In this document: positions 1 to 9,223 of the stretch, one piece after another
Layout: each line of letters starts with the position of its first letter
Numbering within the stretch: position 1 is the first letter of the stretch
Made by a program: the position numbers and the translations under genes
Assembly: GCA_963777625.1 (NCBI GenBank)
Contig: CAVZRO010000001.1
Coordinates: forward strand, 558,001-622,000
DNA from: DATDIC01 sp963777625
GTDB taxonomy: Bacteria > Pseudomonadota > Alphaproteobacteria > Acetobacterales > Acetobacteraceae
Direction of reading: 5' to 3'
DNA: 64,000 nucleotides
The notes under the pieces: model-generated
What the model saw: the letters and a program-made list of their open reading frames with translations, nothing else
Database searches by the model: none
What the model was told of the DNA's origin: nothing

Positions 1-1
1 G

Positions 2-874
2 TCCCAACTCGGATCGGTCAGGGCGGAACTCGTCGAGCGCCTCTGTTTCGACTTTGCCGAACAAATGGGCAGTGCCGGAAACCTGATTGGCAGCTATGAA
101 AGCACAGAGCGCCTGCTCCAGAAAACCCTTCCGCGTGAGCGGGCCGCCCAAATCATGGAGGAAATCCGCGGCCCAGCGGGGCGGACCATGTGGGACAAGT
201 TGGGCAACGTCAGCGAGGCCGTTCTCGCCAATTACCTGAAGAATGAATACCCCCAAACTGTCGCCGTAGTGCTGTCGAAGATCCGGCCCGAGCACGCAGC
301 CAGAGTGCTCGCGCTCTTGCCGGAGAGCTCCGCGATGGAAGTCGTCATGCGGATGCTTCGCATGGAGAGTGTCCAAAAAGATGTGTTGGAAGGAGTCGAG
401 CGAACCTTGCGCTCCGAGTTCATGTCCAACCTTGCCCGCAGCACGCGCCGCGATGCCCATGAAGCAATGGCGGATATATTCAATAACCTCGATCGACAGG
501 CAGAGGCCAGATTTCTGACGGCCTTGGAGGATCGCAATCGAGAAGCGGCAGAACGTATCAAAGCATTGATGTTCACGTTTGAAGATCTCCAACGCCTCGG
601 CGGCCCGGCGATTCAACTCCTTATTCGGGAAGTCGAGAAGGATAAACTGCCAATTGCCTTAAAAGGAGCTTCCGAAAAGATCCGAGACCTGTTCTTCCGA
701 AATCTGTCAGAGCGTGCCTCGAAAATGCTGCGGGAGGAAATTGAGGCGCTTGGGCCCGTTCGTCTCCGCGACGTTGACGAAGCCCAGTCGCAGGTCGTCC
801 AGCTTGCAAAGGAGCTGGCCGCACAAGGTCGCATCGAAATCGGTGAAACCCACGATGAGGAGCTGGTATATTGA
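2..874 (+). CDS. fliG: Flagellar motor switch protein FliG (5' end outside window)
   Basis: FliG is the rotor protein that couples stator torque to the C ring. The reading frame is open from base 2, with no stop before the first internal ATG at 65, so the gene enters from the left and about 50 N-terminal residues are missing. The remaining 290 residues cover the middle and C-terminal domains. The C-terminal part carries the charged torque helix region (FFRNLSERASKML, then GPVRLRDVDEAQ), which is typical of FliG. The stop at 872-874 overlaps the proposed TTG start of fliH, so the two genes are translationally coupled. Confidence 0.95.
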   Translation, partial: SQLGSVRAELVERLCFDFAEQMGSAGNLIGSYESTERLLQKTLPRERAAQIMEEIRGPAGRTMWDKLGNVSEAVLANYLKNEYPQTVAVVLSKIRPEHAARVLALLPESSAMEVVMRMLRMESVQKDVLEGVERTLRSEFMSNLARSTRRDAHEAMADIFNNLDRQAEARFLTALEDRNREAAERIKALMFTFEDLQRLGGPAIQLLIREVEKDKLPIALKGASEKIRDLFFRNLSERASKMLREEIEALGPVRLRDVDEAQSQVVQLAKELAAQGRIEIGETHDEELVY

Positions 875-1545
875 TCGCGAACGCAGTCCCGGGCGCCAGT
901 AGCCGGGGGCCGGAGCCGTTTTTCATGGAAGACTTTGACGAGCGGCCGACGGAGTCCACCGAGACGCCGGAGGTGATCTCGCCGATATTTACGATCCAGG
1001 AACTCCAGGCGGCGCGCACTGCCGCGTGGAGCGAGGGACACGCTGCGGCGCTCGCTGAAGCCTCGCTCGAAACTCGTGCGCAAATGAGCACTCTTGCCGG
1101 ATCCATTGCACAACAAATCGGCGAACTTCAGGAAACCGCACGGTTGTTGGCAGACACTCAGGCAAGAGCACTCGCGCAATTGCTCCTGGACATTCTGGCC
1201 GGCCTTTTCCCAACCCTGTGCACTCAATTCGGTGAAAATGAGGCCCGCCGTCTGGCTCGCCCGATACTTGAGGGTCTTAATCATGAGCCTGAGGTAACCC
1301 TTCGAGCCGACCCTTCATTGACCAGTTTTCTCCAGGAAGAGCTCTCAATGATCGCCCACGACAAAATCTCTCGGGTCAAAATTATCCCTAATAACGCCTT
1401 CGTAAGGGGTGATATCCGAATATCCTGGAGCAATGGGACCGCGGAGCGTGACCCCACATCGCTTTGGAACCGGATTTCCTCCGTACTCGCCGGCCTCGGA
1501 CTCCATTGCCCTGAAATGAGGACCGAGGGTCAGCATGCCGCCTGA
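871..1545 (+). CDS. fliH: Flagellar assembly protein FliH
   Basis: FliH is the cytoplasmic regulator of the export ATPase FliI and links it to the C ring. The 224-residue product is weakly conserved in sequence, as usual for FliH. It is named from its place between fliG and fliN, its length, its alanine/glutamate-rich helical middle (residues about 50-110) and the C-terminal pattern VTLRADPSL...VKIIPN. The TTG start at 871 overlaps the fliG stop. An ATG at 925 (MEDFDERP) is a reasonable alternative start. The 3' end overlaps fliN by 11 bases. Confidence 0.8.
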   Translation: MIANAVPGASSRGPEPFFMEDFDERPTESTETPEVISPIFTIQELQAARTAAWSEGHAAALAEASLETRAQMSTLAGSIAQQIGELQETARLLADTQARALAQLLLDILAGLFPTLCTQFGENEARRLARPILEGLNHEPEVTLRADPSLTSFLQEELSMIAHDKISRVKIIPNNAFVRGDIRISWSNGTAERDPTSLWNRISSVLAGLGLHCPEMRTEGQHAA

Positions 1546-1855
1546 TCTTGATTTGGCAGAGCTGCCGGACTCAGCTCCAAACGAAATCCCCGCCAACCGC
1601 GGAACTCGTGACCTGGATGCCGTGTATGACATACCGGTTACCGTCAGCGCGGTTCTCGGAAAAGCCACCATGCAGGTGAGCCAGCTTTTGAAACTCGGGC
1701 GCGGCGCAGTCGTGGAACTCGATCGCAGCCTCGGGGAGGCAATTGATATCTATGTGAACAATCGGCTGGTGGCACGAGGCGAAGTGGTTATGGTCGACGA
1801 CACCCGTCTTGGCGTCACTATGACCGAAATCGTGAAAGCGGATCGAGCGCCGTAG
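1535..1855 (+). CDS. fliN: Flagellar motor switch protein FliN
   Basis: FliN is a C-ring component of the flagellar switch and export apparatus. The 106-residue protein has the full SpoA/FliN domain from about residue 28: IPVTVSAVLGKA, then LLKLGRGAVVELD and IDIYVNNRLVARGEV, matching the family closely. The start lies inside the end of fliH, so translation is probably coupled. The short N-terminal extension rich in acidic residues and proline is normal for FliN. Confidence 0.95.
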   Translation: MPPDLDLAELPDSAPNEIPANRGTRDLDAVYDIPVTVSAVLGKATMQVSQLLKLGRGAVVELDRSLGEAIDIYVNNRLVARGEVVMVDDTRLGVTMTEIVKADRAP

Positions 1856-1873
1856 GCACCGCGCCCATACGAC

Positions 1874-3215
1874 ATGAAAATTCTTATTGTAGGTTCGCTT
1901 GCTGGGGAGATCGGCCAGGCAGCACGGATAGCTGTAGCCCACGGCGCACGCCTGGATCAGGTTGAAGGGGCCCGGCAGGCGCTGGCCCGACTCCGCATCG
2001 ACCCTGGGCTGGATGTCGTTCTGTGCGACATCGCACACGACATCGCCGAGATTGTTACGGGCTCTCGCCGCAGAACGAATTACCATACCGGTGATTGCGT
2101 GCGGAACCGGATCAGACCCCGAACTTGCCACACGCGCCATCCGTGATGGCGCACGGGAATTTCTGCCTCTTCCGCCCGATCCCGAACTGATTGCCGCGAT
2201 TCTCGAAGCCGCCACCGGCGATAATCACACCATGGTGGCCCATGACCCTGTCATGTCCGCGGCGGTGCGTCGCGCTGCCCAGGTGGCGTCCTCGGAAGCA
2301 TCGGTGCTCATCTCCGGTGAGTCCGGCACCGGAAAGGAGGTCCTCGCCCGCTATATCCATCGCCGCTCTCGCCGCGCCGGCAAACCCTTCATTGCCCTCA
2401 ACTGCGCCGCTATCCCGGAAAATCTCCTCGAATCAGAGCTGTTCGGTCACGAGAAAGGCGCCTTTTCGGGCGCCATCGCGCGTCGGGTCGGAAAATTCGA
2501 AGCGGCCGAGTCGGGCACCCTGCTACTCGATGAAGTCAGCGAAATGGATATCCGCCTGCAAGCCAAGCTACTGCGTGTGCTGCAGGAACGCGAGGTGGAC
2601 CGGCTCGGGGGCACGGCTCCGGTCAAGGTCAATGTCCGGGTGCTTGCCACCACGAACCGCGATCTCGCCGTCGAAGTCGAACATGGCCGCTTCCGGGAGG
2701 ATTTATATTTCCGGCTGAATGTGGTCACTCTTCGCATTCCCTCTCTACGCGAACGGCCGGGCGATATCGTCCCCCTGGCTGAACATTTCGCCCGCCGCTA
2801 CGCTGACATAAACGGATTTCCGTTCCGCCCGCTTTCTCCCCTGGCCCTCTCTCGCCTGGCAACGCACCACTGGCGGGGCAACGTGCGCGAACTGGAGAAC
2901 ATCATTCATCGCGCGGTTCTGCTTGCCGACGGCCACGACATCAGCCCTGAGGTGATCGAGATCGGATCGGCTGCTCCCAGCGCGCTCAACTCCATCGCCG
3001 GTACCCCCGCCGTCGGCATTGCCGCGCTCGTCGGACGAAAAATGGAAGAGGTGGAACGGGATCTTATCCTTGAAACACTCGGGCAAACGCTGGGCAACCG
3101 CACCCATGCGGCCACCATCCTCGGCATCTCCATCCGCGCCCTGAGGAACAAGTTGCGCGACTACGCCGCGCAGGGCCTGCCCGTGCCGCCGCCAACCGCC
3201 GGTATCGCCGCCTGA
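1874..3215 (+). CDS. flbD: Sigma-54 dependent flagellar regulator FlbD (one-base frameshift)
   Basis: FlbD is the class III/IV flagellar gene activator of alphaproteobacteria and acts with sigma-54. The first part (1874 to about 2057) encodes a degenerate receiver domain beginning MKILIVGSL. It lacks the usual paired acidic residues near the N-terminus, as is known for FlbD. The frame then breaks. Dropping the A at 2057 joins it to the rest of the receiver (ALAAERITIPVIACG), an AAA+ domain with Walker A GESGTGKE, a GAFSGA loop where most family members have GAFTGA, and a C-terminal Fis-type helix-turn-helix (RTHAATILGISIRALRNKL). The restored protein is 446 residues, a normal length. The position before flhA is typical. 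Confidence 0.9.
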
Positions 3216-3221
3216 GCCGAT

Positions 3222-5294
3222 ATGCCTGACCGCAGCTTCGTCACCGGGCTGGCGAAAACTCTTCAACGATACGCACCCGGCAGCGACGTCGGCCTCGCCC
3301 TCGGCGTCGTCGTCCTTCTCTCTGTCCTGATCCTCCCCCTGCCTCCGCCGCTCCTCGATTTGGGGCTGGCGATGTCCATCACCGCTGCCGTGCTCATTCT
3401 CATGGTCGCCCTGTTTCTTGAGCGCCCCTTGGATTTCACCAGCTTTCCCACTCTCCTCCTGCTCACAACCTTGCTGCGCCTGTCCCTTAATGTAGCGACC
3501 ACGCGCCGGATCCTCTCTCATGGCAACGAGGGGCCCCTCGCTGCCGGCCACGTCGTCGCCGCATTCGGCGGCTTTCTCATGGGCGGCGACGTCCTCATTG
3601 GCCTGATTGTGTTTTCCATCCTCCTGGTGGTGAATTTCACCGTCATCACCAAAGGCTCCGGCCGCATCGCCGAAGTCGCCGCCCGCTTCAGCCTGGATGC
3701 CATGCCCGGCAAGCAGATGGCGATCGATGCAGATATGTCGGCCGGCCTGATCGACGAGAAAACCGCCCGGGCCCGCCGTCGCGACCTCGAAGCTGAAAGC
3801 GGCTTCTATGGCGCCATGGACGGCGCCGCCCGATTCGTACGCGGCGATGCAGTTGCCGGGCTGATCATCACCTCCATCAATATCGTCGGCGGCCTCACCA
3901 TCGGCTTGATCCGCCACGGCATGCCGCTCACCGACGCGATCACCGCCTTCACCACTCTCACGGTCGGTGATGGCCTGGTGACGCAGATTCCTGCACTGCT
4001 CGTCTCCACCGCAGCCGGCATTGTGGTGACCAAAGGCGGCATGGAAGGCCCGGCCGACGCCGCTCTCATCCGCCAGCTTGGCGGCAGCCCCAAGCCGCTC
4101 GCCGTGGCAGCCGGAGCGGCGGGGATACTTGCCTTGCTTCCAGGGCTGCCTTTCCTGCCATTCGTTGCGTTGGCGGGCCTTGCCGGCGGCGGCGCCTGGC
4201 TGCGCTACAAGCATCCGGCGCGGGCCGCACCCGAGCCGCCGCCGGCGCCCGCGTCGGCCGAGCCGCCGATCGCCGATACGTTGCGCATCGATCTCATTCG
4301 CCTGGAACTCGGTTATGGGCTCCTTGCCTTGGCTGGCGGCGATACGCCTCGTCTCACCGACCAGATCAAGAATCTGCGCCGTTCGATGGCCACCGAAATG
4401 GGCTTCGTTCTCCCGCCGGTTCGTATCCAGGACAATATGGAACTATCGGCCGACCTCTATTCGATTCGCATCAAGGAGATTGAGGCCGGAAAAGGCGAGC
4501 TTCGTCCCAACTTGCTGCTGGCAATGAGCCCCAATCAGGGTCTCCCCGACTTGCCCGGTGAACGTGCGACCGAACCGGCCTTCGGCCTTCCGGCACTGTG
4601 GATCCAGCCCGCCGTAAAAGATGAAGCCCTGTTCCGGGGCTGCACCGTCGTCGATCCGGCCAGCGTACTCACCACGCACCTCACCGAGCTGGTCCGTGAC
4701 AACATGGCCGAGCTGCTCTCCTTTGCCGAAACTCAGAAACTATTGGATGAGCTTCCGCGCGAGCAGCAGAAGCTGATCACCGACCTGATCCCCAGCCAGA
4801 TTACGGTCAGCGGCGTGCAGCGCGTCCTGCAGAGTTTGTTGGCGGAGCGTGTCTCGATCCGCGATCTTCCAACCATCCTGGAGGGCATACAGGAAGCCTG
4901 TTCTGGCACCTCTCGCCCGGCCAGCGTTATTCTCGCGCATGTGCGAACCAGGCTGGCACGCCAGATCAGCGACAGCTACACCGGCCCGGCCGGCTATTTG
5001 CCGCTGATCACCCTCTCACCTCAATGGGAAACCACATTCGCCGAGGCTCTGAACGGACCGCCCGAGGATCGCCAGCTCGCCATCGCCCCGACCCAGTTGC
5101 AAGAATTTATTCGACGTCTGCGCGACGCGTTCGAAGCGGCCAGCACAGCGGGAGAATCGGCGGTTCTGCTCACCGGAACCGGCATTCGGCAGCACGTACG
5201 TGCAGTCGTGGACCGCATACGCCCCAACACCCCGGTGCTGGCCCAATCAGAAATCTTCCCCCGCGCACGGATCCGCACCGTCGGTACAATCTGA
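3222..5294 (+). CDS. flhA: Flagellar type III export gate protein FlhA
   Basis: FlhA is the large integral membrane subunit of the flagellar export gate. The 690-residue protein has about eight predicted membrane segments in its first 330 residues and a cytoplasmic C-terminal domain. The FHIPEP family signature is intact (RIAEVAARFSLDAMPGKQM, followed by AIDADMSAG). The start lies 6 bases after the flbD stop, so it is probably co-transcribed with fliG-fliH-fliN-flbD. No frameshift is seen. Confidence 0.97.
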   Translation: MPDRSFVTGLAKTLQRYAPGSDVGLALGVVVLLSVLILPLPPPLLDLGLAMSITAAVLILMVALFLERPLDFTSFPTLLLLTTLLRLSLNVATTRRILSHGNEGPLAAGHVVAAFGGFLMGGDVLIGLIVFSILLVVNFTVITKGSGRIAEVAARFSLDAMPGKQMAIDADMSAGLIDEKTARARRRDLEAESGFYGAMDGAARFVRGDAVAGLIITSINIVGGLTIGLIRHGMPLTDAITAFTTLTVGDGLVTQIPALLVSTAAGIVVTKGGMEGPADAALIRQLGGSPKPLAVAAGAAGILALLPGLPFLPFVALAGLAGGGAWLRYKHPARAAPEPPPAPASAEPPIADTLRIDLIRLELGYGLLALAGGDTPRLTDQIKNLRRSMATEMGFVLPPVRIQDNMELSADLYSIRIKEIEAGKGELRPNLLLAMSPNQGLPDLPGERATEPAFGLPALWIQPAVKDEALFRGCTVVDPASVLTTHLTELVRDNMAELLSFAETQKLLDELPREQQKLITDLIPSQITVSGVQRVLQSLLAERVSIRDLPTILEGIQEACSGTSRPASVILAHVRTRLARQISDSYTGPAGYLPLITLSPQWETTFAEALNGPPEDRQLAIAPTQLQEFIRRLRDAFEAASTAGESAVLLTGTGIRQHVRAVVDRIRPNTPVLAQSEIFPRARIRTVGTI

Positions 5295-5299
5295 CGCAA

Positions 5300-5460
5300 T
5301 CAACCCGCCATCCCCGCGATCAACCGGACATTCCCGCAATCAACCCACCCGTCATTCCCGCACCCCCCGACATTCCCGCGAAAGCGGGAATCCAGCGGCT
5401 GCCACGGAGTGCCTATTTCGCGGAAATGATGAGAATGACGCCGCTGTTTCCGAACGGCTC
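5300..5460. repeat. Dispersed palindromic repeat, family R1
   Basis: This spacer between flhA and the convergent DUF3576 gene has several tandem CATTCCCGC words followed by a perfect palindrome, ATTCCCGC-gaaa-GCGGGAAT (5372-5391), and an imperfect mirrored end (atttcgcggaaatgatgagaatgacg). Related copies sit at about 20093-20205 and 24648-24741. The pattern fits a REP-like or MITE-like intergenic element. No gene is seen here. Confidence 0.7.
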
Positions 5461-5538
5461 CCGCGACCCGCCGCGGCAACACGCCTCGCAAAACCCCCCG
5501 CAGCACCTGCCGGCATCCACGGCGCTCGCGCGGACAGA

Positions 5539-6075
5539 CTACCCGCTGGCGGTCTGTATCCGAAGCTGCCTCGCCCGGGCGAGCACCTTGTTTTCGATAT
5601 CTCCCACCGTCACCGGGCTGACCGCCTCATCGACCCAGTGGCCGTCCTGGACCACTTGGCGGAAGAGCGTCACGCGGACCCCATCGGCCCGAAGCTCGCG
5701 GCCCAGGATGTACGCGGTGGCCTTGAACCGCTCGTCCGGTGAACCCGGCGGGGAATACCAGTCGGTGATGATCACACCGCCGAACGGATCAGCCGACTGC
5801 AGCGGCATGAACGACAGTGTGTCCAACGCACCACGCCAGAGATACGCGTTCACCCCAAGCGCCCCGCCGCCGTTATTCTGGTTAGAGGCATTCTTGTTGG
5901 TCCCGAGGAGGTTACCGAACAGGCCCCCGTCCCCCATCATCGACCCCACCGCTCCGGCGCCGCCCACTTCGTGATAGTTCGTCTCCGAAGTCGAAGCGGT
6001 CAGCCCGTTGGCACAGCCGGCAAGCAGCACAAGGATCGCCGTCGAGGCAAGCGATCGGAAAGTGAGAATACCCAT
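5539..6075 (-). CDS. DUF3576 family lipoprotein
   Basis: A 178-residue predicted lipoprotein of the alphaproteobacterial DUF3576 family, of uncertain function. The signal sequence MGILTFRSLASTAILVLLAG is followed by the lipobox cysteine (LLAGC). The mature part has a low-complexity Gly/Asn stretch (about residues 45-75) and then the conserved LGVNAYLWRGALDTLSFMPL and GGVIITDWY segments. The start at 6075 is chosen because it begins the signal peptide and follows an AGGA motif. The frame is open further upstream, but that extension crosses the porin terminator. Envelope location is inferred from the lipobox. Confidence 0.88.
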   Translation of the reverse strand: MGILTFRSLASTAILVLLAGCANGLTASTSETNYHEVGGAGAVGSMMGDGGLFGNLLGTNKNASNQNNGGGALGVNAYLWRGALDTLSFMPLQSADPFGGVIITDWYSPPGSPDERFKATAYILGRELRADGVRVTLFRQVVQDGHWVDEAVSPVTVGDIENKVLARARQLRIQTASG

Positions 6076-6162
6076 CTTGCTATCCTGATACAGGGGTGAT
6101 GTGCCCACGACTCGGTTGGTATTTCTATCCTCGGGCAGGCCAATCCGACAAGCAGGCATTGA

Positions 6163-6196
6163 TAAAAAGAAAAGCGGCGGGGTGATGCCCCGCCGC
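6163..6196 (-). terminator. Rho-independent terminator of the porin gene
   Basis: A perfect 9-bp stem GCGGCGGGG/CCCCGCCGC (6174-6182 and 6188-6196) with a 5-base loop is followed, on the - strand, by a T-rich run (complement of 6163-6173). It sits just after the porin stop codon and before the DUF3576 start, so it should separate the two transcripts. Confidence 0.92.
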
Positions 6197-6224
6197 CCGA
6201 AAGCCAAGCCGGTGGTCTGTCCCA

Positions 6225-7679
6225 CTACCAGCGGAACTGCAGGCCGATACCAGCAATGTTCGAGTGAACGTTGTTGAAGTTCGGGCCAGGCGCTCCTTGC
6301 GAGAAGTCGAAGTTGCCACGATAACGCTGGCCATAGAGGTATTCGGCAAGCAGCGCGAGGCCAGGCGCGATATTATATGTCACGCCGAACTGGATGCCTT
6401 GGTCGGTCTGTTGTCCCGGCAGCGACCAGTATCCCTGGTATTTCCAGTTGAAATACGAGCCGCCCACGATGACCGGACCCCAGGCATATTCAACACCGGC
6501 GATCCAGGCGAGCGAGTCAGACCCACCGGCGGGAAGCGTCGCCATCTGACCGTTGTACTGACCGCCGATGAGGTTGCCGCCCACCGTCACACCCGCAAAC
6601 GTAACCCCCAACCCGACATCGGCCATCGCCAGGTTCTGGAAGTTGTTGACCGGATGCAACGTGATCAGGTGGCCATTGATATCAGTGAAGCTGCCACCAC
6701 CCAGCCCAGGATTCCCGGGACCAGAGTTTATGTGGCCGCCGACTGCTCCGATGACCGAACCTGCAATACCGAAGCCGCCGAAGCTGCCGCGATAGCGCAG
6801 ACCCGCCTCAATCGTATTCCGCCGGCGCTGCAGATCGTTTGCCGCGGTGGACGTGGACTGGTTGTTGCAGTTCGTAAATCCGGCTGACGCCGTCGCCCCG
6901 GTGCAGTTCTGGGTATCAGTAATGTTAGCCGTGCTCGGCTCGAAGCTGATTGCGAAGTCGAAGCCGGCGAACGAAGGCGACAAATACACCGCTTTCGCCG
7001 TCGTGTATTCGTTGCCGATGTCCATGAACGGCCAGTTCGGGAACGAGCCCTGCAGACCGTATGAACCGCCGTTCGACCAATCGTTGATATCGCCGTTCCA
7101 CAGGCCGGTCGCCACATCGTCGAACGTGCTGACCAGCATCATCGACATCGGGCCGTCCGACTGGCCAACACGCAGGATGCCGAGCTGGTCGGTGCCGATA
7201 TATCCATAGTCGCGCCGCCAGAACAGCGTCTGGTCCGAGCTAGCTCCCGAGTTGCCGGGGTTACCTGCTGTGCCACTTGCCGCGGAACTGACCGACGAGG
7301 ACCGGTTGGCTCCATTTCGGATTTCCCAGAACACGCCGTATTTCAGCCCGTTCGTGGCCATTCCGTCGAAGCCGAGATAGAACCGCGGATATCCGATGAT
7401 CCCGTAGGGTTGAACCTTGTCACCGCGAATGTTGTCGGTGGAGTTCCAGCCACCGACCGCATACACGTTCTCACGCAACTCAAGGCGCACCACCATCGAT
7501 CCGGGAGCAACCGCGAGCGGCGGCTTGAACCCCGCCGACAGAGCCGCAGTCGCCGGGCCCGTTATCGTTACAGGAGGCTGCGTCGTCAAACTGGGATTAA
7601 CGACCGATATTTGTGCGGCTTGAGCCATTCCGAGCGACGCGCCCAACATCGCTGCCGTAGCCATCAGGAGCTTACGCAT
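6225..7679 (-). CDS. Outer-membrane porin
   Basis: A 484-residue outer-membrane beta-barrel protein. It starts with a classical signal peptide ending at AQA-AQ (about residue 22). The body has alternating aromatic and glycine-rich beta strands (for example YGIIGYPRFYLGFDG and NLRVGQS-like strands) and ends in an aromatic residue (GLQFRW) as the beta-barrel assembly signal. The family fits the general diffusion or carbohydrate-type porins of Acetobacteraceae, and the substrate cannot be told. A strong terminator follows, and the large monocistronic layout suggests high expression. Confidence 0.85.
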   Translation of the reverse strand: MRKLLMATAAMLGASLGMAQAAQISVVNPSLTTQPPVTITGPATAALSAGFKPPLAVAPGSMVVRLELRENVYAVGGWNSTDNIRGDKVQPYGIIGYPRFYLGFDGMATNGLKYGVFWEIRNGANRSSSVSSAASGTAGNPGNSGASSDQTLFWRRDYGYIGTDQLGILRVGQSDGPMSMMLVSTFDDVATGLWNGDINDWSNGGSYGLQGSFPNWPFMDIGNEYTTAKAVYLSPSFAGFDFAISFEPSTANITDTQNCTGATASAGFTNCNNQSTSTAANDLQRRRNTIEAGLRYRGSFGGFGIAGSVIGAVGGHINSGPGNPGLGGGSFTDINGHLITLHPVNNFQNLAMADVGLGVTFAGVTVGGNLIGGQYNGQMATLPAGGSDSLAWIAGVEYAWGPVIVGGSYFNWKYQGYWSLPGQQTDQGIQFGVTYNIAPGLALLAEYLYGQRYRGNFDFSQGAPGPNFNNVHSNIAGIGLQFRW

Positions 7680-7863
7680 TCAATCCTCCTCGTTGCGCCG
7701 GCGCGACCCGGCGGACACAGAGGGCCTCGCCCCGCGATGGGCTGCCAGACCTGACGCGCATATTGACCAGGGAACGACGCACCCGCAACGGGTCGTTCGC
7801 GTTGCGCATGGCAATCTCGAAACACTGTGGCAGCGACGCCACAGGGGGCTTCGGTGCCGGCAA

Positions 7864-8526
7864 TCACGTCAAGGCTTCGATAGCCCCCACCCCGCCGCAG
7901 AACGCCGGGAATCGGCGAACATTCCCTCCCGTAACGCCCCCAAGCGCCAATACCCGCACCCGCCCCGGCATTCGCGCTCGCCGCACATAAAGACCCCAGC
8001 AAATCGGTCCCAGGCATGGACTCCCCGGATGGCTCGCCGTGGCAAACGCCGGCGACAGGAACACAACTCCAGCCCCTGCAGCCGCCGCCCGCCGCAATTC
8101 AGCAACAGAATGGGCCGAGCTGGTGACGACTCGCCCTTTCCGCGGTGACGCCCGGCACCTGTAGCCGCCCCGGAGATGCAGCCCCGCCCCCAATCGGTCC
8201 GCCATGCGCCAATCCGCGGCGACCACCAGTGCCAGCCGCCGGGATCGGCAGATCAGCGCGAGTCTCATTGTGATTATCGCCCGATCAGGTGACATGTCAT
8301 GCCGCACCACGACCCCGGCGAGGCCCACCGGCAAGCGCGCCACCACCGGGATCGGATCTGGTACCCGGTGCGAGTCGGTAAAAAACCAGAGCCGAGGCGG
8401 CCCAGCCGATCTGTTCCTGATCCCCCCCACACCGGCCGCCCGGCACGCCGTCAGTCCGCTTCCCGCTCCGCCACCTCGATCCCGCTCCTTGACGGCACGT
8501 GTCCAGGCGATGAGCTTTCGGTCCAT
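7864..8526 (-). CDS. Thiamine phosphate synthase-like protein (ThiE family)
   Basis: ThiE joins HMP-PP and HET-P to thiamine phosphate. The frame gives WFFTDSHRVPDP, GVVVRHD, GLHLRGG, VTSSAHSVAELRRAAAAG, VFLSPAFATASHPG and LALGGVTGGN, in the order of the TIM-barrel ThiE/TenI family. GxHL and the ALGG phosphate-binding loop are preserved. I chose the ATG at 8526, giving 220 residues. The frame continues upstream without a better start, and that part is antisense to yggS. The 5' ends of this gene and yggS share a CATG. Whether it is the true ThiE or a TenI-like paralogue is not certain. Confidence 0.75.
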   Translation of the reverse strand: MDRKLIAWTRAVKERDRGGGAGSGLTACRAAGVGGIRNRSAGPPRLWFFTDSHRVPDPIPVVARLPVGLAGVVVRHDMSPDRAIITMRLALICRSRRLALVVAADWRMADRLGAGLHLRGGYRCRASPRKGRVVTSSAHSVAELRRAAAAGAGVVFLSPAFATASHPGSPCLGPICWGLYVRRARMPGRVRVLALGGVTGGNVRRFPAFCGGVGAIEALT

Positions 8527-9223
8527 GCTGGATCCAGTCTCCTCGACAATCGCTGCGAACCTTCGCGGAATCTCCGACCGGATCGCCGCGGCCGCAATCG
8601 CTGCTGGCCGGCGGCCCGAGGATGTGACTCTGATCGCAGTGTCCAAAACCAAGCCGACTGCCGCGATCGAAGCGGCATTAGCGGCGGGACAGACCATGTT
8701 CGGCGAAAACCGGGTCCAGGAAGCCGCCGAGAAATTCCCGCCGCTGAAAGCCACACACCCCTTGCTGAAACTGCACATCATTGGTGGGCTGCAGACGAAC
8801 AAGGCGCGGGACGCCGTCCGACTGGCTGACGTGATCGAGACGCTCGATCGTCCGCGTCTGGCCGATGCGCTAGACTCCGCCATGGCAAAGGAAGGGCGCC
8901 GCCCGACATTGCTGATCGAGGTCAACACCGCCGACGAACCCCAGAAATCGGGCGTGCCCAGGGCGCATGCGGATGACTTCATCGAAACATGCCAGCAACA
9001 ATTCGGCTCTCAGCTTGTCGGATTGATGTGCGTGCCGCCGATTGCCGAGGATCCGCGTCCTCATTTCACCTGGCTCGCCCAATGCGCCTCAAGACATGGG
9101 CTGAGCACACTGTCCATGGGTATGTCTGCCGACTTCGAAATTGCCATTGCTTGCGGCGCCACTTGGGTGCGCATCGGCTCAGCGGTGTTCGGCACCAGGA
9201 CGCTCACGCCCGGAGATCAGTAG
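8525..9223 (+). CDS. YggS family PLP homeostasis protein
   Basis: YggS/PLPBP proteins are PLP-binding TIM-barrel proteins that buffer the cellular vitamin B6 pool. The 232-residue product has the PLP-lysine motif VTLIAVSKTKP, GENRVQEAAEKFP, HIIGGLQTNKA, LIEVNTADEPQKSG and the C-terminal STLSMGMSADFEIAI, all in family order. An ATG at 8510 would add five residues. The gene is divergent from the thiE-like gene, with overlapping start codons, and its 3' end overlaps the convergent epmA by 20 bases. Confidence 0.92.
   Translation: MLDPVSSTIAANLRGISDRIAAAAIAAGRRPEDVTLIAVSKTKPTAAIEAALAAGQTMFGENRVQEAAEKFPPLKATHPLLKLHIIGGLQTNKARDAVRLADVIETLDRPRLADALDSAMAKEGRRPTLLIEVNTADEPQKSGVPRAHADDFIETCQQQFGSQLVGLMCVPPIAEDPRPHFTWLAQCASRHGLSTLSMGMSADFEIAIACGATWVRIGSAVFGTRTLTPGDQ

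Noticed and set aside
2745..4214. Long open frame on the - strand opposite flbD and flhA
   Set aside because: It is antisense to well-conserved genes, and its product is Gly/His/Asp/Gln-rich without family resemblance. It is a by-product of GC-rich codon usage.
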